Counted from the stretch's first letter, positions 1 to 14,695 are shown. The stretch is 64,000 nt of DNA from Halocaridina rubra (GCA_037179515.1 JAXCGZ010003830.1:1-64000), one strand, 5' to 3'. Notes: generated by a model from the sequence alone, not told the origin. Translations and numbers: made by a program.

Positions 1-150
1 TCACTGATAGATCCAAATGCACACTGTGCTCTGGCAATAAAATATGTATGCATATTCCTGACCCTATACTTATCACCTTAAAAATAAAAAGTTGCAAGAG
101 CAAAGGAAAAGACCCAAAAGTTATTGTAAAGTCACAAGTTACTTTCTTAC

Positions 151-3100
151 CTTCATAATTAATTTGCTGATTTAGCCGTTCAAGTGCCTCTTCTTCTGAT
201 ACTAAGCCCGCCAATCGTACGATGTACGATAACCTTTCCTGGTCAATTACCTTCGCAAGTGAGGACTTGTCTCTACTAAACACGCAAAATATAAATATTA
301 TTACTATAAATGAAAGATCAATCACAAGAAACATGCTAAGCAATACTGCAGACTCAGCTCAATAAATAATGGAGAAAAAACATAAATTAACAATGCAAAG
401 CACAAAATGACAACTCTGCATATTACAGAGCTTAAATTATGTATGGCCAATCGTCATATATGAATATTCTTTGAATCAATATAAAGCCATTTCCCTTGTA
501 AGTATTATATGTAAGAAAGGCAAATACACCATAAAAAATTTAGTACATTTCCTATTTTAATATTAAGCATTCTCTTTGAATTAAATACATGTAATAAGCT
601 AATATTTTGTTTGTGCATCTCCAAAAAATTCCAATATATTACTCCGAAAATTTTCACCTGTTTTTTGTGCAATATTATTGTAATCTCTTTAAATATTCTG
701 CAACCATTTTATATATGTATACAATATGATAAATGTCAGAACCTACTTCAAGCTATGCATTGAGAAGACTCCTCGAAATGCATAAAAATACAAATGTATA
801 CACTAAGTTTAAACTGTTTTAAAGTATTTTTTTTCATATCAATATTTTAACTATCTTTTTATACAAAACTATTAACTTTTATATGCTTCTAAAGATTAAA
901 CACACTTCAATTAAAAAAAAAAGACACCATAGAATAAAAAAACAAATAACATAACTGGGGTTGTATATTTCCATCTGACAACCAAGAAAAAAAGAAGCAT
1001 TTACAAAGAATGATCTTCATTTACACACCTATATGACATTTTTATAACTTAATAAAACAGCCAAATGTACTGTTAGTTGGAAATACTTAAGAACAAAAAC
1101 AAGCTGATAAATTATACATTTATCGAGTATTATATAATTTTCATCAAATTTCATTAGTATCAAGTTTAAGTTCTGGTGTGCTAAAGGTCCGGCATCCACC
1201 CCTAGGTTGTCCCACCAGACTATACCTGACTGATTTAAAGTTTAAGTTTGTCACTGATTATTGTTATTTTGTAAATCATAGCACATACTGATTAAATGAG
1301 TTTTCGGCTACTATTTGAAATCTACTCTATTTTCACATTCTTTTATATTTTCAGACAGCTTATATAAAAGTATCATATCTGCAATTGCTGCACAGTTTAA
1401 TTTTGGTAAACCTCTTTGAAGGGCATTTGGTTACACCTTCATAAGCTCTGTCTTCTCTATCCACATGATAGAATATGTGCATATTCCATGTATCAGTTAA
1501 TATTAGTATATCTAACAAAAGTTCATTCAAAAAGTTTCTAATTTCAAACATTTTATTTGACACAGATTGTATGTTTAAAAATGCACAATGTAATAGAGTA
1601 TTAGAAGCCATGATCGTACTGACAATTTTCCCCAGTTCAACTTTATACATCAAGAAGAGGTCCTATCATTTGTTGCATGCTCGAGGTCTGAAGTATTTCC
1701 TCTGCGTAAACAGCTTGCGCACTTTAAATGTTTTTGTAAAATGCTTATTGGACTATTTTCCACAAGTAGGATCCTTTCCTTCCGCTTTTTCTTTGCATTT
1801 TTCTTCTTTATGTTCGTACTCCTGACAATAATGACAAACAATGACATGGTAACTGCTGCACACGTTGTATCCACATGATTCCATGTAGAAATAGTCACCA
1901 TTTTCATATACTGTATCATTTTTCTTTCCTCAAGTGAACATCTAAGGGTCAAATGTTTCAATCTATTCTTTGCAGGCCTCATCCTGACGACCTTCAAGTC
2001 ATCATTATCACTGATTATGCTTGGCAGATTTTCATTCTCCTTTAAAATAGTTTCAACAATATCTTACTCCTCCACATCAATAACTCCATTCGATATTGGT
2101 TTTCTACATGTGTGTTCAGGTTTTTAAGGGCAAAAATGTTTCCTACTTTAGTAATAGTATTTAATCTGTCTTCATCATCAAAAGATTTCTTTGCTTTCTC
2201 CAATTTTTCCTTAGTTAGAAAATTTATAACGAGTGAACTGCTATTTGTTGTCTGAAGTCAATCAATAGGTAAAGTTGATAAGGAATTTTTTATCTGCTTC
2301 TTTTGGTCTTTAACAATTTTCGCATATTTGGCGTAACAATCAATATATTCTTCACTGCATCTGCATATGTTTCTGGTCCGGTTTTGCTTGCCCAGAGACT
2401 TGTGTTTTTTCTTACTCTCATTCTGAAGATCATCGATCTTAGTCACCAAAGTCGTTTTCAGATTTTTGTTGTCTTCACTTATCTAACCCACTGCATTTTC
2501 ATCTCATCCACTTGCATCAACGTAGAGTAAGTCCTCTTTAAAGCTTCTCAGGGTTTACATTTTATTTCAAGTTCATAATAATCATAGACATCATCTTGTA
2601 AAATACCATTACATAAGGATGCTAAATAAGTACAGTATTACTGTATGTATATAGGTAAAGAGGGTGAAACTTAGCAGTTAAAAATACAATATTTAAGATT
2701 ACTTTAAAGCTCCAAAAATAAGATAACACGAATTTAATATGTAATATAAACTGTCTTATAAGGAAAGTTAGCATTATCTTTGCATGACACGTACCTTAAT
2801 ATTCTGATGGTTGACAGGCAGGTCTGATGAGTATTACTTGCATTAGCATCACTTAGTCGACCCATTATAATCTTCCACAACCGTTCACAATATTCTTCTC
2901 CAAGTCCCACAGGTGTAAACTGGTTTTCATACTGTAAAAAGGAAATGTGGAATACGAAAGGCTTAAGCCACTACCAGTGATACATAAACAGTATTTCATT
3001 GACCTGGACTCTTCCCATATATCCAAACCATCTCAAAGAGTGTTGTCTCACTCTCTGTACTTCACAAACATGGTGTTGCTAGGATGTTCAACCATTTCAT

Positions 3101-5526
3101 ATTTCAACATACAATTTCTTTTACCTGACTTGTTGTAGTACAACCTCCTTTAAGCTAAATACAAAGTACAATATAGGCTATCTACACTTTCGGTTTCTCT
3201 TTCCTGTGGACTAATGCAATTATTAAAACATACCCCTTATTCTTTAAGAAAGAACTTCCTTTCCTGCTTTATGATTGCGCAATATTTCAAGGGCATCAAT
3301 CCAAGTTCTTCAATATCCAAACTCTTTCCACTTCAGAAACTATAATCCGTAACAATGTTCATTTCAGCAAAGCAGCTAAATTGCATCTATTTTCCTTTCA
3401 AAACACACTCCCATGCATTTGCCAACAAACAGACCTACATGAAGTTAATAAATTTGGAAATGTTATTAACTCCCTTTTCTACATCTCCTTTCCAGGCACG
3501 GCAATTGATACATTACCATACATATATATTATTGCTATTAATTGTTATCTTTTACCCCTGGGGAAGACACAGAAAGCATTACACACTTATATTCCATGCT
3601 TGGAGTTCGAGCTGACTAATAAAGGAAAGGGAAGTGAGAGGCTTGCAGTTCCTTCCATCCTAATTTTTTTCTTTGCCATGGTGAAGACATAAAGGCAGGG
3701 AAGGATGAAGCCTTGTGGCCTCATTTCTTTTGTTAAAGATATGGTTATCCTTCTGACTTTAGTGGTTATGGTATCATGTTAAAACAACGTAATCTCACTC
3801 TACTAAAATATAATTCTATGCCAATTTTAACAGAAATAAAGCCATTTCTCTTTCTGTCATTCTCTCATACATACGCACACTACATTAATTACTAACAACA
3901 ATGATAATAACACACAAACTAGTATCATCTCCAATCATAAGAATAAACAATAAGCACAGTACTTCAAAGGCATTCTCTTCATCACATTCAGAAATCCCCT
4001 AACTTATATACATATCCATTACAATAAATAAGTTTTACAAACCATCTTGCTTTAGGTTTCCATCACTATGATTTTCAATTGAGATTCTTTAAATCTTAGC
4101 AGTAAAGAGGAAGGTTTATAAAAAAAAGTTACTGACTTAGGAAAATGACTCCCTCTGTGTTAAGTATCAAATAAAACTCTCACACTTTTCTTCCATGAAA
4201 CTCTCTTTTGCAAATTAAAAATGGGTAGCTATGGGTGGTACTTCGATAAACCAGGAAATTTGTCAAAATTTATTTTATTGTTCAGTTCTGGAGACTTTCA
4301 GTAACCTAACATCAAGGCTAGTGCACATGCATTCCTGTAGAGCAATCACTGACCACTAAAGTGTAATAAGCAGCCAATAAGCTCCTACTTCCATTTCTTA
4401 TCTCAGCTTTCTCAATATTTCTTAATTTTCATGACAGAATGCTAAAGGTTTCTGCATTATGTTTCTAACTTTGTGCTCTGAGGCCTGAAATATAGGGTAT
4501 GTACTCTAGGCTGCAAACGCTAATTAAAGGAAATATGAATTTGGTAAACTAACAAATTACAACTCCGTGACTGCTGCTCTAATATTAGAATAGCTTTGGT
4601 TAGAATGTCCCTACCTTTATAAGAACATATTATTATACTGGCAGCTGAGTTCTAGTTCACTCATGGTAGTACACTGCACATGCAAGTTACTCTAGTAGCC
4701 AATATTCACTTACTTTAATGGGAGGGAGAGTGACTCTCTAAACGTGTCTGCATAAATCTCTTAATACTATGGTTTTATCCTAAAACAATACAAGAGTGTT
4801 GGTACAGATACAGCAAGTTACATACACTGCCACCGAGGGTAGTGCCCAAAGTCTCGGGCAACACTGAGTTTCATGCTAATTTCAATTCTTGAGGTTGCCA
4901 TGGGAAGTATTTTTAGGCTTATGACAAGATTAGTATGGTTATTCTTTAGTAAGATAAGAGAGGTCTGGAGGAAAAGTGCTCATGTTTCTGAAATTGTTTT
5001 TTTTATTTTTCTTATAAAATGCTGTTTCTTGTAATTTTGCTCCATCAAATTGCCTCTCTTTTTTGATGGATGAAAGGAACTTGAGTATGGTGTGGATATC
5101 TCAAAAACTAATACCTTACAAAAATGAATATCAGCATTACTCGAACACCAAAATCCAATAATTCAATTTTAAATCGATTAGTTTACTAAAGAAACACTGA
5201 CATATAAAAACTTCCAAATTATTCATTATTACACAAAATATGGAAAACGTTATTTAAAAAAAAATAATAATAAAGTTGAAGGCGTTTAGATGGGCACTGA
5301 TGTAAACCCCGTTAACAAATATACTGGTGATTTAGCATAATACAGTTAAAAAAAAAATCAAACCCACCAATGCTACAGCTAAATTCAAACTGTATTCTAC
5401 GGTGGCTAAACACGAAAACCAGAAGTCATATTGTGACCAGCTCACCTTCTTAATAAAGTCTCTCAATATTCGAACTACATCTTGATTATTTCCCGCTTCC
5501 AATAATTTTAAAACTGAATCCTCCAT
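151..5526 (-). CDS. RIC8: RIC8 / synembryn, N-terminal exons (partial)
   Basis: RIC8 proteins are cytosolic chaperones and guanine-nucleotide exchange factors for heterotrimeric G-protein alpha subunits. Three coding exons read on the minus strand: 5526-5446 (27 codons), 2931-2795 and 275-151. All splice sites are GT-AG and the frame stays open across both joins. The ATG at 5526 was chosen because MEDSVLKLLEAG aligns with the family's start and it is the only in-frame ATG in the exon. Exon 2 reads ENQFTPVGLGEEYCERLWK. The exon 2/3 join restores TIRILSRDKSSL, the RILSRD block typical of the N-terminal armadillo-like domain. The last exon ends with a donor at 150 and the remaining three quarters of the protein lies beyond position 1. 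RIC8A versus RIC8B cannot be told from this piece. The gene is head-to-head with RPS6, about 3.3 kb apart. The assignment rests on motif recall, not a search. Confidence 0.8.
1340..2560 (-). mobile_element. LINE relic: ORF1 (coiled coil, zinc knuckle) and start of endonuclease
   Basis: This lies inside the second RIC8 intron and reads on the same strand as the gene. From high to low coordinates, 2560-2258 encodes a lysine-rich coiled-coil stretch (KIDDLQNESKKKHKS). 1997-1650 encodes a basic segment followed by cysteine-containing knuckle remnants with frameshifts. 1610-1475 encodes LNIQSVSNKMFEIRNFL then LDILILTDTW, the start of an APE-type endonuclease in many non-LTR retrotransposons. Stops and frame changes show that it is dead. 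No reverse transcriptase follows, so it is a 5' fragment. Confidence 0.6.
2932..5445 (-). other. RIC8 first intron; no gene seen
   Basis: This intron is bounded by a donor at 5445 (gtgagc on the minus strand) and an acceptor ending at 2932. The sequence is AT-rich with short open frames (for example 2947-3138 and 3355-3692) that lack splice signals or recognisable motifs. I see no gene or clear mobile element in it. Confidence 0.6.
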
Positions 5527-6250
5527 CACGGTAATATGCTTCAAACACAAAAGTTCTTGGTCCCTGGGTAAAATATGGCCTCCAACTAATGTTTCTAAGG
5601 CTTCTATAGATTCTCCGACCGTCCCTTTGACACTCCCTCTCCAACAGTAAACATTGATATAGATCACCCCCCCCCCCGCACCCACCGAAAAGCAAATAGA
5701 TGGGGGAAGGTTTATTTTCCATCCTACATATGTGAAGTAAATTACCTTAGATGTGAATAATCACTTATCAAGTATTAAAAAAACAGAAATGAATTAATTG
5801 AATTTTCAATTTCTTATAGATGTTAAGAATAAAAAGAGTAAATTATATATCCAATAACTTCTGTAGTAGGATGAAATTTATCTTGTTCTTTGTACTTCTT
5901 CTTAGATTTTCTCGTTAATAATATAGGTGAACTGATCTTTTATAGGGTATAGACATAGGAGGAAGTACATTTTGGACTGACCAAGTTTCGAGTCCCGCAC
6001 AAATAGGAACACGAAGAAGAATATATATAAATTTAATTGAGAAATAATTTCATGAGGTTTGATAGACCAGGGGGAAATAGCTACCGAATAATTTATTAGA
6101 GTGGGAAAAGCTCCAGACACAGAAAACATCCAGTCTGTCACTATGTTATTGATATTGTCATATATCCTATTTCCATTAACGGTATAATAAATTATTTCCA
6201 CTTAAAATGAAGGTGCTCCACAAGACCGATATATTTTAATATATTCCCAA
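5527..6250. other. RIC8 5' flank
   Basis: This is the upstream side of RIC8. It holds a run of C on the plus strand near 5667-5677 (G on the coding strand). The frame stays open upstream of the chosen ATG but has no further ATG, so this part is read as 5' untranslated or promoter sequence. I cannot place a transcription start. Confidence 0.35.
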
Positions 6251-6256
6251 GATAGT

Positions 6257-6378
<122 letters not shown>

Positions 6379-6421
6379 TGAATGAACTTGAGCAAATCCA
6401 ATCTCCCCTAATCTTCCTTCA

Positions 6422-6546
<125 letters not shown>

Positions 6547-6549
6547 TGT

Positions 6550-7620
6550 ATGTATATAAAATTACCTAATTGTGCTTGCGGGAAAGAGCCTCATGCTCGT
6601 AGTTCCATTTTTGTAGTTAGATATACTTATCATACTTGTCCTTAAATTATAGATTGAGTTAGCATTAACTACCTCCTCGCTTTGCCAATTCCAGCCATCA
6701 GCTACTCTTACACTAAAAAAGTACTTCCTTACATCCTACTAAGAAGTTTTCTTACGAAGCTTCAAACTATGACCTCTAGTTCTAGTGCAAGTCATATCAA
6801 AATATCAATCCCTATCCACTCTGTCATAACCATGAAGGATTTTAAAAATCGTTACCATATCCCTCCTCAATCTTCTAGCTACGAGTGACGGTAAGTCTAA
6901 TTCCTTCAGCCTCTCATCATAACTGACATTGCGTATTTCTGGCACCAGTTTCATGGCATGTCTTTGAACTTTTCCCACCTTGTCCATGTGCCTGAAGGCT
7001 ACCCTTACATTTGCTAAGAAAGCATATGCTGTCCTTACTCTGCCATTTATATGAATTTCTGGAGACGAATCAGCCAGTCTGTTTACTCCTAGATCTCTCT
7101 TATTCTCTGTCGCTTGAAGTTCTACTCCAGCCATTGAGTAGTCAATCTTGGGTCTTCTTGCACTTGCACCCATTCTCATTACCTTACATTTTGAAGTATT
7201 GAGTTTCATTAGCCACTTTTATGACCACTCATGCAGACTATTTAGATCTTCCTGAAGTTCGCTACCATTGTTCTCGTTTCTTATCTTCTTCACAATCTTT
7301 GCATCATCTGCAAACATATTCATGAATGAATTTGCAGACTCTGGTAGGTCATTTACATATACAAGGAACAAAACTGGCCCTAAAACTGAACCCTGTGGAA
7401 CTCCACTACTAACTCTTCTCCATTCAGATACTGTCTTATTCTAACCCTCTGTTCCCTTCATTCTAAGTATGTGTTTGTCCATTTCAAGACATTTCCACTT
7501 ACTCTTGCTATTACTTGCAGCTTCTTAATAAGTTCCCATGTGGGACGGTGTCAAATGTTTTCTGGGAGTCTAGGAATATGCAATCTGCCCAGGCCTCTCT
7601 TTCCTGTAAGATTCAGCTTA
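6550..7620 (-). mobile_element. LINE reverse-transcriptase 3' fragment (copy 1)
   Basis: Reads on the minus strand from about 7620 to 6550. Visible motifs in order: FDTVPHG near 7550; [14 protein letters not shown] near 7370, then MFADDAKIVKK near 7300 (the FADD catalytic motif of reverse transcriptase); LNTSKCKVMRMGAS at 7200; and YDERLKELDLPSL near 6910, followed by a terminal WNWLSEEVVNA-like segment near 6690. This order is typical of Jockey/CR1-like non-LTR elements. Stops and a frame change near 7210 make it non-functional. It is the most complete of four copies in the window (others near 23.3, 26.7 and 60.9 kb). Confidence 0.85.
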
Positions 7621-7639
7621 CCTCATCATAAAATTCCAA

Positions 7640-7960
7640 TGTTTTTTAATACCAGGACGGATAAAAAAAAAACCTGCCCTCATCGGTCCTGGGCACGAAG
7701 AATACATAGAGTAAAGAGGAACAGTCGGAGATTATTGTGATTGTCAGATTTGAAGGGATTATAAAGAGATCTATAACGAATATCGAAGAATATCCGGTAT
7801 TGATGTAGGCATAGAACAAGAATCGTAACTGAAGGAAGATTTAACATCGAATTATCCTGAACAGTCCTATTTAAGTCCGAAAGACTTTCAGCTTTAGTAT
7901 AGCAACGGGACGCTGGTGTCATGGGCCAACCTACTACAATGGGATAAAACAAAGATAAGG
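7640..7960 (+). repeat. Dispersed repeat R1, copy with the 'gccctcatcgg' start
   Basis: Begins ctgccctcatcggtcctggg and continues with gagtaaagaggaacag and a stretch like gaatatccggtattgatgta. The same block occurs in the 209-bp tandem units at 21556-22070 and inverted at 29090-29310. It has no coding capacity; the class is unknown. Confidence 0.65.
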
Positions 7961-8211
7961 ATTCCCAGAACATCAAAGAATTCCGTAAATTGCTTTGATA
8001 GGTTAGGCATTAATCTATCCTAATATAACCTAACAGTTTACAGAGTTATTTAATGTGCTGGGAGTCCCTATATTTACTTCATCCCTAAAAACTATTGAAA
8101 AACTTAAATAGGTAAAAGAAGGGGTAGGATGTCATAAATTAATAATCATCAGGGTAGTCACAACTGTTACATAAAATCTAAAATATAACTGTTTCGTTAT
8201 TCACATTCTCA

Positions 8212-8516
<305 letters not shown>

Positions 8517-8769
8517 TTTGCGCCTATGTAGATTATTTATATTGCCTTGTCTATGAAAAATATATTTTACTGTAAGATATCTATTCTTCTGTTAAATATG
8601 GCAAGTACATCTTTTTAATATATGAATTACCGTATACTAAAATAAGATGTATATCAAGACAAATTTTAGTTACTAAAATTATTATATACAATTAATAAGA
8701 ATATATTGTATGTATTTTAATTAGCCATAAATCTGTCTCTAGTCATATACTTAAAATTTAATTTTTGCA

Positions 8770-8857
8770 AAGATGCACTAACAGGCTAGTCACGTGATCA
8801 TCAGTCTATGTCTCCCTTTCCGGCGGTGCAGGACTGACTGACGGGCTGCAGTGAGCA
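8770..8857 (+). promoter_or_regulatory. RPS6 promoter and 5' TOP-like start
   Basis: A pyrimidine run, tctccctttcc at 8811-8821, lies about 45 bases before the RPS6 ATG. Ribosomal-protein mRNAs usually start at a C within such a tract (5' terminal oligopyrimidine), which places them under growth-dependent translational control. A CACGTGA E-box-like motif sits at 8791-8797. There is no clear TATA box. The exact start base is inferred. Confidence 0.6.
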
Positions 8858-9519
8858 ATGAAGGTGATGTTACAATCTAAATGTGGTCTTTTAGGCATTA
8901 TTCTAGAACCTATTATTAAACACAATGAAGTTAATGGATATTTCTAGTAATTATTATTAGTGTTGAAGTTTTCCCATGCACCGGAAGGACTTTATATATG
9001 GTAACAAATGTTGTTTACAAATTGTCAAACAACGTGGTGGCACGTTTCTTGAAATATTTCGTATTATTCGCGGTGACGTTCTTTCGTATTGCATTTGCAA
9101 GTGAGACCATATCATATTTTTCTACATTATTTTTTATCCGATTGTACTCAACTCATGCTCGTTGAAGGAACACTACCGTAGAATAACCCACTCCATTTAA
9201 AATATGTATATCATTATATGGACGGATAAGGCACCTGTAATACATTCTGGGGGTATTTTTTATTTTGTTTACACGTCACATCGTCAGTTATTGTTATGCT
9301 GCTTAAGTAGGTCTCGATATGATTTAGATAAGATTCGGTGGTTTAGATTTTTATGCACCTCTTCCATAGTTTTCCCGAAAAATCCGTTGCCACTTTATGA
9401 AATGTACTGCGCTGATGTATAAACACAAATTCACCCTATAAAGGTATGTAAGGCTTCTAATTAAAGTTAGGTCAGGGTAGAGTCGGCTATTTATGCACCC
9501 ACCAATATCGGTCCAAATG

Positions 9520-9593
<74 letters not shown>

Positions 9594-12500
9594 GTTTTGA
9601 ACAAATACAATGATCTGATTAATTTGAAATACACCAAAACCTATCAGAAAATGTTTTAGTCCAAAAATTGAAGGGGTGCATAAAACGAGTAATATTCCGG
9701 GTAGTTTAAAGTTGAGTGGGCCATGCCTCTCACGACCTCATCCCTCCACTCAGGTAAGTAGTTCGACTGAAGGTTAGGTAAGTATTTTTAGTTAGGATAG
9801 TAAGATGGTGGTCCCAGGGGGTGAAGCCCCCCTGGCTAAGAGGTTATGTAAGTATTTTTAGTTAGGATAGTAAAAAAATTGTTTCGTATGCCTATTTTCA
9901 CCATTTTTGTTGTGTGTTCATCCGCCAGTTCTCTAGTCAGAGCATATCGCCATCTATTGGTTGGTTTTGAACAGGGTGTGGCTCGCTAAACTGTAGGTGT
10001 TTCTTCTTTAATCCTGAAGTTTCAAGTTTAGATCAAGTATCCTTTTTAAATTGGTGTAAAAAAAAAAAACCTATTATATGGTATATGACAATTTTTCTAT
10101 GAACAACCAATTTTGTATACTGTTGCAACATATTTTAGTCGTGTTTCTTTGGAAAGCATTCCATAAAAGTGCCCCTGACCTAATGAAGCAAAGTACTTCT
10201 GGATTTGTTTTTTGAAATTGTACCTGAGTACTCCTCAATATATATGAATATTACTTTAGACTGAGTAATTTTCGACGATATTTTTTGTCAGGTCCTCACC
10301 TTGAAAATTGTTCATGCTTTGGGGACTTGAATGGCCTTCAGAATGCCTTCTAGTATCTTGTACCCATTGTAATTGTGCATATCAGTAACAAAATCCATTG
10401 CTTTTTTTAAATGGTTCGAGTTTGTACATAAAAGATGGATAGTTTCCTGCAGAGCTCTTGTTATTAGATTCAGTGTAGAAATAATGTATATCCGGGAAAT
10501 CTAGATATAAGACCAGAAAATTTCTCAAGTTCCACTAATTCCATTTAGTTAATATCCTTGTCTGTATGAAATTATTGTATTATAGCATATAAACTACATT
10601 TAGATTTTTTTAATTATATATTTTTATTGCAATATACCTTTTATCTTTCAGTTAAACGTAGCTAACCCCGCTACGGGGTGCCAGAAACTGTTTGAAATAG
10701 AAGATGAGAAGAAAGTGAGAATCTTTTATGAAAGGCGTATGGGCCAAGAAGTAGATGCTGATGCTTTAGGTGATGAATGGAAAGGCTACATTCTGCGAAT
10801 TACAGGAGGAAATGACAAGCAAGGTTTCCCAATGAAGCAGGGTGTCCTTACCAATAGTAAGTACTTTTTGCTTTAAGTTCCCCACAAATTATTCCATGAC
10901 ACGCAGGGCTACATGATGTTTCGTACATACGGCGTTTCGTATATAAACAAAATGAGTTTTTGTACAATAGAGAACGAGATTTTGTACAATAGAAAAGCTC
11001 AATAAATTGAACTTTTCGCTGTTGGGTATTTCGGCGTATATTTTGGTGGTAAATGCATTTTAGTTTGTCTATCTTTTGTCTTTATATTTATTTATTTTTT
11101 TTATTTTTTTAAATCATTCTAGATGCATATATTAGTATTAATACTTGCCTATCTATTGCATTTTTCAAATCCTGATTAATCTTACGCTTTAATTATGTTT
11201 CAACTGTGACTGATAATTAACACAGGAGATCTAAAGATTTTGATATTTTTGATGTGAAGGATTAAGGGCCGTTTATTTAGCACTTAAGCTCGCTATATAT
11301 TAATCCTAACGTAACCTGACGATATGTTTTGTATATGATTATGTATATTTTAAAATAAAATCACCTTTTGATTAATATTTGACTGGATTTTTTCTTTTAA
11401 CGTTTTGGGAACCCCCAAAATGGGCCTCCTGCACTAGTATTCCAAATACATTAGAGATTGGAACAAGTATCACTTTGTTAGCAATAATTACTGAATTGGC
11501 TCATAATCAGTTTTTGAGAAAAAAAAATTATATGAAACCTCGTCCGATTTTATATACAAAATGTCGTTCTCTGTACGAAACCTCGTTTTTATTTCTATGT
11601 ACGAAACCTCCTGTCCCCGACACGCAGAAGCTTGAGAATTGGCCATAGCTGAACCTGCTTCATGAATCTTGATTACATGCCAAAATTATATATGTGTACT
11701 ATATATGAATGTATTACCAGATCGTGTATGCCTTGACTTGCAGATCGTGTACGCCTTCTACTGTCCAAGGGTCACTCATGCTACAGACCACGAAAGACTG
11801 GTGAAAGGAGAAGGAAGTCTGTCCGTGGCTGCATTGTTGATTCTGGTCTTTCAGTGTTGGCTCTTACAGTCGTAAAGAAAGGAGATGGGGTATGTCAGAA
11901 TAGTGGTAACTTATTCACTACTCTGGTAGATATACTTAATGTGTATGACTAGATCTTATTAATAGGTCTTATTACTTTTAAATACAGTCTTATGTCGCCT
12001 TACATCCTGTCGTGTATACAGCTGCTCCATAAATCTAGAAATTGAGAAAATGGCTCTCTTTTGTTATCTGGACATATAAATTTTTATACCTGACAAAATA
12101 TATAAAAATGAAGATCTAAGGAATGAATCACTTGCCACACTTTATCACCAAAGTCATTGCAAAATTTATTTTGCCTTGAGTTTGTCATTTTGATGTCTGT
12201 CACAGGTACTGGTAGCCAGACTCACTCTTTTCATCACATTTTTATAATTTCTTTTTTCTTGAATAAGAATAATAAAGTAACTTGCCCATCTCACTGTCTA
12301 TCTCTCAAAAGATTAATTGTTGTGTTGATTTGGCTTATGTTTTCATCTTTGTACCATTATGTATTGCTGATACCAGTAACCAGGCTTACTCTTGCTATTA
12401 CCTAGATGTTATGAGTTTTATTCAAAAAAAACTTGAAAGCAGAATGTAATAATTACCTAACCCATCTCAATGGCTGTATATCAGAGCCTTTGCCATGCTC

Positions 12501-14635
12501 CTTTTGGAATAGGCGTCAATGCATATGTCATATATTAGCAGCCAAGCTCTTGCTTTCCATCACTTGATACATGATTAGTAAAGCACTAAGCACATTAAAA
12601 GAAATAAATTGCACCACACCTCGCATCTAGTTCTTGCAAACTTATTGATATGCAACATACTCCCTTGTACTGTCTCCTGAATATTTCATAGTTTTCTTTT
12701 TTAAATAAAATATATGAATTCGAGAAATAATTACTCACTCCACCTCACGAGGCAGTCCTGTGGTGTTCCTATTTTGATAGAATCAAACTAATGATGCTCA
12801 TGGTGACTAGGCACTCACTTAGCAGGAGTTGAATGTTGATTGCCCACTTTTTTTTTTATTTAAAATTTTGCAAAATGACAAATACAGTACCACAGGTGAG
12901 TCATTATAATGTGATTTAACTGGATTTTCATTTGAAAACTACTACTACGCAGTTTGTTATTTCGGTTTATTCATTGTATCATTCTTAAAACAATGCTGTA
13001 TTATTTTTACAGTACTATACCTACTGTAACATTATTTATATTAAGATGTATTTGCTTGTATGCATTATAGTTTAGTATTTTGGTGCTTGTATAGTATGGA
13101 TAACATTATACAGATTCTATATTAACATGTTTAGCCGCTAAGTTCCACCATATAATTGCACAAGTTGGACGTTAAGCGACTTATGACTGTATAATATACT
13201 GTAACTACATTTTTATTGGGTCACTCCTTGTGAAGTTATCCATAGGCTTACAGGTGACGCCCTCACTATTTAAAAAAAAAAATGGGTCGTTCTTTGGTAG
13301 ACTATAAAAAAAACTGCCAAATGCTAGGCCGATATCCAGTCATTTAGAACTACAGCTTGTGAAAATATTATTATTATTATTATTTTTTTTTTTTTTTGGG
13401 GGGGGTACATGTATGTGACTGAGCTGCCACTGTGGCTGGAGCTAACTCTTCATCTGGTATCAAAATATCAATTCAAATGAGGTGCACCTATTTTTTCCCC
13501 TCTGTAAGGCCTCAGATTTGACCGAAAAAACTGTTTCAAACTGACTACTCATTTTCATTGCCACAGCTCAGGAAATACAAAAGATAAATCTGATTTTTTT
13601 CTTATATATTTGTATAGCAGTTTAGCTTTCAAAACTACTTAGACCATGCCTGTGAAGTGATTAGGATAGCTGGAACCATTTTTAACTTGTTCATTCTTCA
13701 ATTTTGTGAATAGTTATGCACATCCATTGCATGCGATTATGTTAATAAAAAAAATTAACTCTGGTGTGTAGCTTCCTGTATGAATTACAATTGTGAAAGA
13801 TGCTTCATTATTTGCTCATATTTAATAAGATATTAGATTGTTAGATTACTTAAAAATATTTGTAATACCAAATACCCCTAGCACATGACTGTTCTCCTTG
13901 ACATATATCTTGTAACTTTCATCTCTTAATCTGGTGCCCAGATAGCAGTGGTAAATCCTCACCCTTTTGGGTGCTTCGTAATTTTGGTAATTCTTGAACT
14001 TGGCCCGTACTTTTATATTGGTTCATCATAGTGCAACATGCGATCAAGTTGAGTTAAGTTGTAGATTTAATTCTCATGCTGTACTCGAGGCTGTTGGCTT
14101 TAAAGTTTATGCAGCACAAAATTAAATTTTTTATGATGCCAAAAAACAAGTATAATGTGCTTACAAGTATTGTTTCACATTTAACTTCCGTTGCACATAA
14201 TAATATAATTAAATTTTATATTTTTTTTACATGAAGACTAATGCCTTAGTTGAAATAGATCTCAGAATAGTGACAATGTAATTTCTTGAACTTGCAGGAG
14301 TATCACATTGTATTTTTAGTCATAAATCTTTTCGTTGTTTAAACAGGAGTGAATTTTTGGAATATTCTAAATATATGACATAGAAGGATCGAGGAATTGT
14401 ATATCCCCCAAAAATTCATTCCTCATAAATGAGTCTTAACACCATTCTAATGTTTTCCTCAAAGCATGATCGCATGCATAAGAAAATTTAAAGTATATGT
14501 GAACATTATGGTTTTATGGACATATGGCCAAAAACGCACTTGCGTCAGGGTGATTTTACAAAAATTTAAGAATGAACATGTTGAGCTGTGTACTGGTTTA
14601 TCATCTTCAGTTTATATGCTTGGGAAAAGTAGTAC

Positions 14636-14695
<60 letters not shown>

